Assembly (NCBI GenBank): GCA_963706875.1
Contig: CAVPNW010000016.1
Coordinates: 62,001-126,000 of the forward strand
Source: Prado023 sp963706875
GTDB taxonomy: Bacteria > Actinomycetota > Actinomycetes > S36-B12 > CAIYMF01
Length of the DNA: 64,000 bases
Reading direction: 5' to 3'
Shown here: piece after piece, positions 26,930 to 36,292 of the stretch
How positions within the stretch are numbered: position 1 is the stretch's first letter
How the letters are laid out: each line of letters starts with the position of its first letter
The notes under the pieces: model-generated
What the model saw: only the letters and a program-made list of their open reading frames with translations
What the model was told of the DNA's origin: nothing
The model's database searches: none
Program-made: the position numbers and the translations under genes

Positions 26930-28204
26930 GTGCGCCGCCGCATCCTGCTGACCCTGCTGGCCTCGACCTCGATCGTCCTGGTGGCGTTCCTGGTCCCGCT
27001 CATGGTCTACATCGGGTCCTTCGCAGTCGACCGAGCCCAGCGCGAGGTGGTCCTGCAGATCCAGCCGGTGGTCTCGAGGATCCCGGTCGTCCCGCCGGAG
27101 TCCCTGGCGGAACTCGTGGATGCCTTCGCCGAGGAGACCGGGCTCCCGGCAACCGTCTACCTGGCCGACGACACGGTCGTAGGTGCGCCCAGGCCCCTGG
27201 ACCGCCAGGTCGAGCTCGCCCGGGACAAGGGCGCCTTCTTCGCCGAGGTAGACGGTGGTCGCGACCTCTTCGTCCCCGTCTACACGGACAACGGCGAGGC
27301 GATCCTTCGGGTCTACGTGACCGACGAGGAGCTGACCGGCGGAGTGCGTGCCGCACAGTTGAGGCTCCTGGCCCTCGGGCTCGGCCTGCTGGCGCTGTCC
27401 GTGGGGCTGGGCCTGCTGCTCGCCCGCAGCTTCCTGCGGCCCATCACCGAGCTGGGCGCGACAGCCGAGCAGCTGGCCGGTGGCGACCTCACGGCCCGGG
27501 TACCTGCCAGCGACATCACGGAGATCGACAACGCGGGAACGGCGCTGAATCGCCTCGCCAGTCGTGTCGTGGAGCTGCTCAACCTCGAGCGCGAGGAGGT
27601 GGCCGACCTCGCACATCGACTGCGCACCCCCGTGGCCGCCCTGCGCCTGGACGCCGACTCCCTGCCTGTCGCGGACTCCGCCGACAGGCTGCGCGCGGAC
27701 GTGGACCGGCTCGAGCGGATGGTCGACGAGGTCATCCGAGAAGCACGCCGACCGCTGCGCGAGGACATACCGTCCAGCGCCGACCTGTGCTCGGTGGCCC
27801 GTGAACGGGCGGCGTTCTGGGCCGTCCTGGCCGAGGACCAGGACCGTGCGCTCGCCCTCGACATCCCCACGGGCCCGATGCTGGTGGCCGCTGAGGCCCG
27901 CGACCTCGGGGACGCGCTCGACGCACTCATCGGCAACGTCTTCTCCCACACCGACGAGGGTGTGGCCTTCCGGATCGCCGCCGGTGCGGCCCCCGGTGCC
28001 GGGGCCTGGCTGGAGGTCAGCGACGAGGGGCCAGGATTCTCATCCGGTGCGGTCCTCGAGCGTGGGCTGTCCGTCTCCGGGTCCACGGGGCTGGGCCTGG
28101 ACATCGCCCGCCGCCTGGCGGAGCGCTCGGGCGGTTCGATCGAGATCGGCGCGAGCGCCTCGGGAGGGGCCCGCGTTCGGCTCAACCTCTCGCTGGCTGG
28201 GTGA
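26930..28204 (+). CDS. Sensor histidine kinase
   Basis: 424 residues. A first membrane segment (about 5-27) and a second (about 141-162) flank a sensor region of about 110 residues. HAMP follows (SFLRPITELGATAEQLAGG). The phospho-acceptor is His229 in VADLAHRLRTPVAAL, where HRLRTP is a variant of the usual HELRTP. ATPase boxes are GNVFSHTDEG (N), SDEGPGFSS (G1) and GSTGLGLDIARRL (G2). It pairs with the regulator immediately upstream. The GTG at 26930 is the first in-frame start. Confidence 0.92.
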   Translation: MRRRILLTLLASTSIVLVAFLVPLMVYIGSFAVDRAQREVVLQIQPVVSRIPVVPPESLAELVDAFAEETGLPATVYLADDTVVGAPRPLDRQVELARDKGAFFAEVDGGRDLFVPVYTDNGEAILRVYVTDEELTGGVRAAQLRLLALGLGLLALSVGLGLLLARSFLRPITELGATAEQLAGGDLTARVPASDITEIDNAGTALNRLASRVVELLNLEREEVADLAHRLRTPVAALRLDADSLPVADSADRLRADVDRLERMVDEVIREARRPLREDIPSSADLCSVARERAAFWAVLAEDQDRALALDIPTGPMLVAAEARDLGDALDALIGNVFSHTDEGVAFRIAAGAAPGAGAWLEVSDEGPGFSSGAVLERGLSVSGSTGLGLDIARRLAERSGGSIEIGASASGGARVRLNLSLAG

Positions 28205-28261
28205 CCCCCTCAGCCCGATTCGCCGATCGTCCGACGGGCGGGGGGTCGGTGCCGCCGCTGG

Positions 28262-29191
28262 TCAGACCAGGAACGGGTCGACGGCCACGACCAGGAAGAG
28301 CAGCGACAGGTACGAGATCGACCCGTGGAACAGGCGCATCGCCCGGGAGTCCGGGGCACCGGCGCGCACCCGGCGGCGCAGGGCGTAGGCCTCGTAGAGG
28401 AACACCCCACCGAGCACGGCGGCAGCAGCCGTGTACAGCCAACTCATGCCGGCAACCGGGGTCAGGAGCAGGGAGGTGGCGACCATGGCCCACGAGTAGC
28501 GCACGATCGCCGAGGCAACGGCCCCACTGTCGGCCACCGCGGGCAGCATCGGCACCCGAGCTGCCTGGTAGTCGGCCTTGAAGCGCAGCGCGAGGGGCCA
28601 GTAGTGCGGCGGGGTCCAGAAGAACACGATGGCGAAGAGCACGAACGGCGTCAGCGCCAGTGAGCCGGTGATCGCCGCCCACCCGATCAGCACCGGGAAG
28701 CACCCTGCCGCACCACCCCACACGATGTTCTGGGCGGTCCGCCGCTTGAGCAGCATCGTGTAGATGAACACGTAGAAGCCGATGGCTGCGGCGGCCAGGA
28801 CCGCGGACAGGACATTCACGGTCAGGGCCAGGAGGGTGACGGAGGCCACGCTCAGCAGGATCCCGAACCGCAGGGCCTGGGCTGCGCTGATGGTGCCGGT
28901 CACGAGCGGGCGCTGCTGGGTGCGCACCATCACGGCGTCGATGTCGCGGTCGTAGACCTGGTTGATCACGTTGGCGCCTGCGGCCGCCATCGTGCCACCC
29001 AGGAGGGTGAGCAGCGTCGTCGACAGCGGCGGGAAGCCTCCTGCGGCGAGGAACATCACGGGGACGGTCGTGACCAGCAGGAGTTCGATGACTCGGGGCT
29101 TGGTGAGGGCCACATAGGCCCTCAACCGCGACGTCGACCCGCTGGCCGACTCCGGTTGGGCACCCGTCCGGCCCGACTCCACTGCAGTCAC
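28262..29191 (-). CDS. ctaB: Protoheme IX farnesyltransferase (heme O synthase)
   Basis: 309 residues, UbiA prenyltransferase family with about eight or nine membrane segments. The first Asp motif is NVINQVYDRDIDAVMVRT (near 78-95), followed by QQRPLVTG; the second Asp-containing loop is FKADYQAARVPMLP (near 205). It adds a farnesyl group to heme B, giving heme O for CtaA. It is divergent from tkt, as in many actinobacteria. The GTG start is 6 bases after TAGCAT, a leaderless arrangement. Confidence 0.94.
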   Translation of the reverse strand: MTAVESGRTGAQPESASGSTSRLRAYVALTKPRVIELLLVTTVPVMFLAAGGFPPLSTTLLTLLGGTMAAAGANVINQVYDRDIDAVMVRTQQRPLVTGTISAAQALRFGILLSVASVTLLALTVNVLSAVLAAAAIGFYVFIYTMLLKRRTAQNIVWGGAAGCFPVLIGWAAITGSLALTPFVLFAIVFFWTPPHYWPLALRFKADYQAARVPMLPAVADSGAVASAIVRYSWAMVATSLLLTPVAGMSWLYTAAAAVLGGVFLYEAYALRRRVRAGAPDSRAMRLFHGSISYLSLLFLVVAVDPFLV

Positions 29192-29197
29192 GGACCC

Positions 29198-29203
29198 ATG
29201 CTA
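29198..29203 (-). promoter_or_regulatory. Leaderless -10 hexamer for ctaB
   Basis: TAGCAT on the minus strand, 6 bases before GTG 29191. Confidence 0.5.
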
Positions 29204-29274
29204 CCCGCGTCGCTGTGCTGCCCCGACCCGGCCGACAGATACCCTCTGCGGGGACATCCGACGCAGGAGGACGA

Positions 29275-31335
29275 ATGGGAATCGCTGGCTGGACCGAGCT
29301 CGACGACCGTGCGGTCGCAACGGCACGCGCACTGGCTGCCGACGCGGTCCAGAAGGTCGGCAACGGCCACCCCGGGACCGCAATGGCACTGGCACCGGCG
29401 GCGTACCTGCTGTTCCAGCGGTTCCTCCGCCATGATCCGGCAGACCCGACCTGGATCGGGCGCGACCGGTTCATCCTGTCGTGCGGGCACAGCAGCCTCA
29501 CGCTCTACATCCAGCTGTACCTGTCCGGCTACGCAGTCTCCCTCGACGACCTCAAGGCCTTCCGGACCCTCGGGTCCGTGACCCCCGGCCACCCGGAGCA
29601 CAACCCCGCCCGCGGCATCGAGATGACGACCGGGCCCCTCGGCCAGGGCGTGTCCTCGGCGGTCGGCCTGTCCATGGCCGGGCGGTACTCCCGCGGGCTG
29701 CTGGACCCTGATGCCCCCGCGGGCGCCAGCCCGTTCGACACCACCACCTGGGTCATCGCCTCTGACGGGGACCTCGAGGAGGGCATCTCCGGGGAGGCGG
29801 CCAGCCTCGCGGGGACCCAGCGCCTCGGGGACCTCGTGGTCCTCTGGGACGACAACCGGATCTCGATCGAGGGTGACACCGCCGTGGCCTTCACCGAGGA
29901 CGTCCCCGCCCGCTACCGGTCCTACGGCTGGCACGTCCAGAGCGTCGACCTCGGGGCCGACGGCAGCGTGGACGTCCACGCCCTGGCCGATGCCATGACA
30001 GCAGCCCGCGATGAGCGCAGCGCCCCGTCCCTGATCCAGCTCCGGACGGTCATCGCGTGGCCCGCCCCCACGCTGCAGAACACGGGCAAGTCCCACGGGT
30101 CCGCCCTCGGTGCTGCGGAGGTGGCCGCCACCAAGCAGGCCCTGGGCATGGACCCGGAGGTCGCCTTCGACGTCGATGCCGAGGTCCTGGCCCACGCCCG
30201 CGAGGTGGGCCAGCGCGGTGCCGCGCTGCGCGCCCAGTGGCAGCTCGACTACCAGGGCTGGCGCGCGGCCGATCCCGATGCGGCAGCACTCCTCGACCGG
30301 CTCGTCGTGCGACAGCTGCCGGACGGCTGGCGCGACGCGCTGCCGACCTGGGAGCCCGGGACGTCCCTGGCCACGCGGGTCGCATCCGAGAGCGTGATCA
30401 ACGCCCTCGCCGGGGTCCTGCCCGAGCTGTGGGGCGGCTCGGCCGACCTCGGCGGGTCGAACGGCACCACGATCAAGGGAGGCGGGTCCTTCCTGCCGGC
30501 CGGCTCCGCCCTGCCGGATGCCGACCCGTACGGCCGGGTGATCCACTTCGGCGTCCGTGAGCACGCGATGGGAGCGATCCTCAACGGGATCGCCCTGCAC
30601 GGGATGACCCGCGCGTTCGGTGGCACGTTCCTGGTGTTCAGCGACTACATGCGCGCACCTGTCCGGCTTGCAGGGCTGATGAGCCTGCAGTCGCTGTTCA
30701 TCTGGACGCACGACTCGATCGGGGTCGGCGAGGACGGGCCCACCCACCAGCCGATCGAGCACCTCTGGGCGCTCCGGGCGATCCCGGAGCTGTCCGTGGC
30801 CCGCCCGGCGGATGCCAACGAGACCGCCGAGATCTGGGCCACGGCGCTGGAGAACCCCGGCCCGGTGGGCCTGATCCTCACCCGGCAGAACGTGCCCACC
30901 CTCGACCGTTCCGACGGTGAGCCGGCCTCGTCCGCGCGCCGTGGGGGCTACGTGATCGCCGAGGCGACCGGCGGCGAACCGCAGCTGCTGCTCCTGGCAA
31001 CGGGCTCAGAGGTGTCGGTCGCGCTCGGTGCGCGTGAGCTGCTCCAGGCCGAGGGGGTTCCCACCCGCGTGGTGTCGATGCCCTGCCTGGAGTGGTTCGA
31101 CGCCCAGCCCGCCGAGTACCGCGAGCAGGTGCTGCCGGCACGCGTGCGGGCCCGGGTCAGCGTCGAGGCGGGAAGTGACCAGGGCTGGTGGAAGTACGTG
31201 GGCACCGACGGCGCCTGTGTGTCCGTTGGGCACTTCGGGGCCTCAGCCGCCGCCGAGGAGCTCTTCGCCCAGTTGGGCTTCACCCCCGAGAACGTGGCCT
31301 CGGTCGCCCGCGAGGTGCTCAGCCGGGTGGGCTAG
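29275..31335 (+). CDS. tkt: Transketolase
   Basis: 686 residues. KVGNGHPGTAM near 25 and the thiamine diphosphate motif SDGDLEEGISGEAA near 163 (SDGD for GDGD) lie in the first domain; FGVREHAMGAI near 425 holds the catalytic glutamate. It exchanges two-carbon units between sugar phosphates in the pentose phosphate pathway. AGGAGG sits 4 bases before ATG 29275; the frame is open 60 bases further upstream without support. Unlike many actinobacteria, no transaldolase gene follows; the next gene, rbpA, is convergent. Confidence 0.95.
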   Translation: MGIAGWTELDDRAVATARALAADAVQKVGNGHPGTAMALAPAAYLLFQRFLRHDPADPTWIGRDRFILSCGHSSLTLYIQLYLSGYAVSLDDLKAFRTLGSVTPGHPEHNPARGIEMTTGPLGQGVSSAVGLSMAGRYSRGLLDPDAPAGASPFDTTTWVIASDGDLEEGISGEAASLAGTQRLGDLVVLWDDNRISIEGDTAVAFTEDVPARYRSYGWHVQSVDLGADGSVDVHALADAMTAARDERSAPSLIQLRTVIAWPAPTLQNTGKSHGSALGAAEVAATKQALGMDPEVAFDVDAEVLAHAREVGQRGAALRAQWQLDYQGWRAADPDAAALLDRLVVRQLPDGWRDALPTWEPGTSLATRVASESVINALAGVLPELWGGSADLGGSNGTTIKGGGSFLPAGSALPDADPYGRVIHFGVREHAMGAILNGIALHGMTRAFGGTFLVFSDYMRAPVRLAGLMSLQSLFIWTHDSIGVGEDGPTHQPIEHLWALRAIPELSVARPADANETAEIWATALENPGPVGLILTRQNVPTLDRSDGEPASSARRGGYVIAEATGGEPQLLLLATGSEVSVALGARELLQAEGVPTRVVSMPCLEWFDAQPAEYREQVLPARVRARVSVEAGSDQGWWKYVGTDGACVSVGHFGASAAAEELFAQLGFTPENVASVAREVLSRVG

Positions 31336-31350
31336 CCGGCGCAGCGCCGG
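31336..31350 (+). terminator. Short hairpin just after tkt
   Basis: CCGGCG-CAG-CGCCGG starts one base after the tkt stop. The 6-bp GC stem without a T-run is a plausible but weak terminator. Confidence 0.4.
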
Positions 31351-31421
31351 TTGGCGGCTATCCGCGCGGCTGCCGGTTGGCGGTTGGCGGTTGCCCCCGG
31401 AGCTGCCGGTCGGCGGTTACG
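31344..31421. repeat. GCCGGTTGGCGG-like short repeats
   Basis: The words GCCGGTTGGCGG (twice), GGTTGGCGGTT and GCCGGTCGGCGGTT recur within about 75 bases between the convergent tkt and rbpA genes. No coding function is seen. Confidence 0.6.
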
Positions 31422-31752
31422 CCTGCTCGCGCATCCGCTCGAGTGCCTCGGCGAGGATGGCGTCCCCGTCGACGTCCGAGCGCCGCTCCTTGACGTAGGC
31501 CAGGTGGGTCTTGTACGGCTCGACCTTGGCAGGGGTCGGCGGGTTCTCGGGGTCCGGGCCGGCAGGGTAGCCACAGGTGGGGCAGTCCCAGATCTCGGGG
31601 ATCGCGGCCTCGTCGGAGAAGCTCGGGGTGGTCTCGTGGCCGCGCGCGCAGTAGAAGCTCACGCGGTGGCGTGGAGCCGCGTCGCCGCGCTCGGCCTCCC
31701 CCATCGGTCCGGATCCGACCCGGCTGCCCCTGATCGCGTTACCACCAGCCAC
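31417..31752 (-). CDS. rbpA: RNA polymerase-binding protein RbpA
   Basis: 111 residues. It has the actinobacterial RbpA layout: a core domain with VSFYCARGHETTPSFSDEA and WDCPTCGYPAG (cysteines that bind zinc in some homologues), then the C-terminal sigma-interaction domain with THLAYVKERRS. It binds RNA polymerase and the principal sigma factor and stabilises open complexes. GTG 31752 has GGAAGG about 8 bases upstream. This gene is one of the firmest markers of an actinobacterial host. Confidence 0.95.
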   Translation of the reverse strand: MAGGNAIRGSRVGSGPMGEAERGDAAPRHRVSFYCARGHETTPSFSDEAAIPEIWDCPTCGYPAGPDPENPPTPAKVEPYKTHLAYVKERRSDVDGDAILAEALERMREQA

Positions 31753-31801
31753 TGGAGTGCCTTCCGAAGATCGAGCGGGTACGGGCGATTGGGCGCAGGG
31801 C

Positions 31802-32044
31802 CTAGATGGCCAGGCCGAGGGCCACGATCGTGGCCGTCCAGATGATCAGCAGGGCGTAGGTGATGCGGTCGAGGTTGCGCTCAGCGACCGAGCTTCCGCC
31901 GAGCGAGGAGCTCACGCCGCCGCCGAAGAGGTCCGACAGGCCGCCGCCCTTGCCCTTGTGCAGCAGCACGAGGACGATCACGAGCACGTTGAGCACCAGG
32001 AGCAGGATCTGCAGGGCGAGGATCACGACAAGGGGTCCCTTCAT
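31802..32044 (-). CDS. secG: Preprotein translocase subunit SecG
   Basis: 80 residues, two membrane segments (about 3-22 and 58-78) separated by KGKGGGLSDLFGGG, the SecG signature loop. It is an accessory part of the SecYEG channel. I start at ATG 32044; the open frame allows TTG 32056, but TATCCT (a -10-like hexamer) lies 11 bases before the ATG and leaves almost no leader. It follows tpiA, the usual actinobacterial order pgk-tpiA-secG. Confidence 0.93.
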   Translation of the reverse strand: MKGPLVVILALQILLLVLNVLVIVLVLLHKGKGGGLSDLFGGGVSSSLGGSSVAERNLDRITYALLIIWTATIVALGLAI

Positions 32045-32143
32045 TCGATGGCGCAAGGATACGCGGTCCCGGCGACATCACGGGCCAAGCCCACACCAAT
32101 GGCCCAAGTCGGACACGCGCCACGCGCCACGCGCCACACGCCA

Positions 32144-32188
32144 TGTGTCATGGATCCGGTTCATCGAGTGGACCGGATCCATGACACA
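32144..32188. repeat. Palindromic repeat element, copy 1
   Basis: Perfect 17-bp arms (32144-32160 and 32172-32188) around an 11-base loop, between tpiA and secG. The central 39 bases (32147-32185) match a second copy at 51115-51153 in 30 of 39 positions. Just upstream are three CGCGCCA-type tandem words (about 32115-32137). It could act as a terminator or RNA-processing hairpin between the two genes. Confidence 0.8.
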
Positions 32189-32215
32189 GGTGGGGGTGTG
32201 GCGGGACAGCCGGCC

Positions 32216-32989
32216 TCAGGCCAGGCGGTACTTGCAGATCGCGACGAACTCGTCGGCGTCCAGCGACGCCCCGCCGATGAGCGCCCCGTCGACATCCGGA
32301 CCGGCCATGATCTCGGCTGCGTTCGCTGCCTTGACCGAGCCGCCGTACTGGATGCGGATCGCGTCGGCGACCTCCTGGCTGTACAGCTCGGCCAGGCGCC
32401 GGCGGATCGCCCCGCACATGTCCTGGGCGTCCTGCGGGGTGGCCGTGAGGCCGGTCCCGATGGCCCAGACGGGTTCGTATGCGATCACGATCGTGGCGGC
32501 CTGGTCGGCCGGGATGTCGGCGAGGCCGCCGTCGAGCTGGCCGAGGGTGACCTGCTCCTGGATGCCCGCCTCACGCTCCTCCTTGACCTCACCGATGCAC
32601 ATGATCGGCACCAGCCCGTGCTTGTAGGCAGCCTTCACCTTGGCGTTGACCAGCGCGTCGTCCTCGCCGTGGTACTGGCGGCGCTCGCTGTGCCCGATGA
32701 CCGCGTAGGTGCATCCGAGCTTGGCCAGCATCACCCCGGAGATCTCGCCGGTGTAGGCCCCGGAGTCCTGGGCCGAGATGTCCTGGCTGCCGTAGACGAC
32801 CTTGAGGTTGTCGGCGTCGACCAGTGTCTGCACCGAGCGGATGTCGGTGAAGGGCACCATGACGCCCGCCTCGACGGCCGCGAAGTCCTCGTCGTTGAGC
32901 GCGAAGGCGATCTTCTGGACATGCGCGATGGCCTCGAGGTGGTCGAGGTTCATCTTCCAGTTACCTGCCATGAACGGCTTGCGTGCCAT
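32216..32989 (-). CDS. tpiA: Triosephosphate isomerase
   Basis: 257 residues. The substrate lysine is in MAGNWKMNL (near 12), the electrophilic histidine in VIGHSERRQ (near 97) and the catalytic glutamate in IAYEPVWAIGTG (near 170). The phosphate loop IQYGGSVKAANAAEI and GALIGGASL complete the TIM barrel. It interconverts DHAP and glyceraldehyde 3-phosphate. It starts 3 bases after the pgk stop. Confidence 0.96.
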   Translation of the reverse strand: MARKPFMAGNWKMNLDHLEAIAHVQKIAFALNDEDFAAVEAGVMVPFTDIRSVQTLVDADNLKVVYGSQDISAQDSGAYTGEISGVMLAKLGCTYAVIGHSERRQYHGEDDALVNAKVKAAYKHGLVPIMCIGEVKEEREAGIQEQVTLGQLDGGLADIPADQAATIVIAYEPVWAIGTGLTATPQDAQDMCGAIRRRLAELYSQEVADAIRIQYGGSVKAANAAEIMAGPDVDGALIGGASLDADEFVAICKYRLA

Positions 32990-32992
32990 GTT

Positions 32993-34201
<1,209 letters not shown>

Positions 34202-34319
34202 GTAAGAAACTCCCTTTGTGGGTGAACGGCCACCTTGCAGGCATGAGCCTATTGACGCTGCGGCGCGATCGCCCGCTGACGGCCGCCCATCACGGTTCGC
34301 CCGTCACAGCACGCCGACG

Positions 34320-35288
34320 TCAGTGCGTGGAGATCCCGTCCTCGGTGTTGGGGATCCCGAGCTCGACGGCGCGCTTGTCGGCAAGTGCCAGGAGCCTGCG
34401 GATCCGGCCGGCGATCGCGTCCTTGGTCATCGGCGGATCGGCCAGGGCACCGAGCTCCTCGAGGCTGGCCTGCTTGTGCTCGAGGCGCAGCTTGCCGGCC
34501 ACGGCCAGGTGGTCGGGGACGGTGTCGCCGAGGATGAACAGGGCCCGCTCCACCCGTGCTCCGGCGGCGACGGCCGCCCGTGCGGAGCGGCGCAGGTTGG
34601 CGTCGTCGAAGTTGGCCAGGCGGTTCGCGGTCGCCCGGACCTCACGGCGCATCCGCCGCTCCTCCCAGGCCATCACCGAGTCATGGGCGCCCATCTTCGT
34701 GAGCATCGCGCTGATGGCGTCGCCGTCGCGGATGACCACCCGGTCGATCCCGCGGACCTCGCGCGCCTTGCTCGCGATGCCCAGGCGCCGGGCCGCCCCG
34801 ACGAGGGCCAGGGCCGCCTCGGGACCGGGGCAGGACACCTCGAGCGAGGAGGACCTGCCCGGCTCGGTGAGCGACCCGTGGGCGAGGAAGGCCCCCCGCC
34901 AGGCGGCCTCCGCGTCGCAGAGCGCACCATTGACGACCACCGCGGGCAAGCCCCGCACCGGGCGCCCTGAGGCGTCCAGGAGACCGGCCTGCTTGGCCAG
35001 GCGCTGGCCGTCCTGGGCCACGGTCAGCACGTACCGGTTGCCCCGACGGATGCCCGAGGGCGCCACGACCGTGATGGTGGCCGAGTGGCCGAACATGTCT
35101 GCGATGGCGCTGCGGGCCCGGCGCGCTGCGGACCCGGTGTCGAGCTCGGCCTCGACCACGACCTTGCCGGCCACCAGGTGCAGCCCACCGGAGAACCGCA
35201 GCAGGGCCGAGACCTCAGCCTTGCGGCAGCACGTCTTCGTGATCGGCAATCGGCTCAGTTCATCCTTCACGCCCGCCGTCATCGCCAT
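34320..35288 (-). CDS. whiA: Sporulation/cell-division regulator WhiA
   Basis: 322 residues. An N-terminal LAGLIDADG homing-endonuclease-like fold (TCCRKAEVSALLRFSGG, CDAEAAWRGAFLAHGSL) is joined to a C-terminal helix-turn-helix (MEHK-like HKQASLEELGALADPPMTKDA, written in two parts: HKQASLEELGAL and ADPPMTKDAIAGRI). In Streptomyces it activates cell-division genes together with WhiB; in non-sporulating actinobacteria it also affects division. ATG 35288 is kept because homologues begin MAMT. The gene overlaps the yvcK 3' end by 10 bases. Confidence 0.95.
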   Translation of the reverse strand: MAMTAGVKDELSRLPITKTCCRKAEVSALLRFSGGLHLVAGKVVVEAELDTGSAARRARSAIADMFGHSATITVVAPSGIRRGNRYVLTVAQDGQRLAKQAGLLDASGRPVRGLPAVVVNGALCDAEAAWRGAFLAHGSLTEPGRSSSLEVSCPGPEAALALVGAARRLGIASKAREVRGIDRVVIRDGDAISAMLTKMGAHDSVMAWEERRMRREVRATANRLANFDDANLRRSARAAVAAGARVERALFILGDTVPDHLAVAGKLRLEHKQASLEELGALADPPMTKDAIAGRIRRLLALADKRAVELGIPNTEDGISTH

Positions 35289-36292
35289 GCCGGAATACTG
35301 CCATGCCCGATGACCTCCGCGAACGCCCTCCCCAGAAGCAGGGGATCGTGATGACCGTGGCCCGCCCGCGGGTCGGCCACAGCACGCAGGACGAGCTCGG
35401 CACCGACGTCGCTGCAGGCCGCGCGCAGCGCCTGCTCGTCGGGCACATGGGCGGGATCAGCCAGGACGACATCGAACCTGACCTCGGGGAAGGCCTCGGC
35501 CAGGACGTGCAGGTGCCCCTGGGGGCTGAACCCGGCGGTCTCCCCCGGCTGGGCCACCAGGTTCAGAGCGAGGATCCGCTTGGCCTGCGCGGCGACGATC
35601 GCGTCGTGGATGCCGGGAACCAGGAGCCCGGCCAGGACGGAGGTGTACCAGGAGCCCGGGCCCATCACGATCGCCTCGGCCTGGGCGATGGCCTCGATCG
35701 CCTCCGGCCGGGCGGGCGGATCGGGCGGCTCCAGGGAGATCGACAGGACGGTCCCCTCGGTGACGGCCACCATCGACTGGCCCCGCACCACGCTGATCCC
35801 CGGGTGCCCGGGTGCATCGAGCACCTCGGCGACGATCTCCACGCCCTCGCTGCACACCGGCAGCACGCGACCGTGGGCGCCCAGCAGGGCGGCCACCCAG
35901 TCCAGCCCGGCGACGACATCCCCGGTCTGCTCCCACAGGGAGGTGATCAGCAGGTTGCCCATGGCGTGCCCGGCCAGCTCGCCGGCGGAGAACCGGTGCT
36001 GGACGACCGAGCTCCAGGTGCGGCCCCACACGTCGTCGCCGCACAGGGCGGCCAGGGCCATTCGCAGGTCGCCGGGTGGAGGCGTGCCCATGTCCCGGCG
36101 CAGGCGGCCGCTCGACCCGCCGTCGTCGGCCATCCCGACGATCGCGGTCAGCTGGTCGGTCACGCCACGCAGGGCCCGCAGGGTGACGGCCAGGCCGTGG
36201 CCGCCGCCGAGGGCCACCACGGCCGGTCCCGCGGCCACCGGGCGACGGCGTCGAGCAGCTCCCCCGGGCTCGGCGACGGCAGGAGGCATCAC
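35279..36292 (-). CDS. YvcK/CofD-like gluconeogenesis and morphology factor
   Basis: 337 residues of the CofD-like fold. ALGGGHGLAVTLRAL (near 28) binds the nucleotide-sugar, MADDGGSSGRLRRD (near 53) and VMGPGSWYTSVLAGLLV (near 210) are family signatures. YvcK proteins bind UDP-sugars and affect cell-wall precursor allocation and growth on gluconeogenic carbon. It sits in the conserved rapZ-yvcK-whiA cluster. Its start overlaps the rapZ stop as ATGA. Confidence 0.93.
   Translation of the reverse strand: MMPPAVAEPGGAARRRRPVAAGPAVVALGGGHGLAVTLRALRGVTDQLTAIVGMADDGGSSGRLRRDMGTPPPGDLRMALAALCGDDVWGRTWSSVVQHRFSAGELAGHAMGNLLITSLWEQTGDVVAGLDWVAALLGAHGRVLPVCSEGVEIVAEVLDAPGHPGISVVRGQSMVAVTEGTVLSISLEPPDPPARPEAIEAIAQAEAIVMGPGSWYTSVLAGLLVPGIHDAIVAAQAKRILALNLVAQPGETAGFSPQGHLHVLAEAFPEVRFDVVLADPAHVPDEQALRAACSDVGAELVLRAVADPRAGHGHHDPLLLGRAFAEVIGHGSIPAWR

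Noticed and set aside
31336..31421. Possible small gene between tkt and rbpA
   Set aside because: The stretch is made of short repeated words and has no start with a ribosome site.
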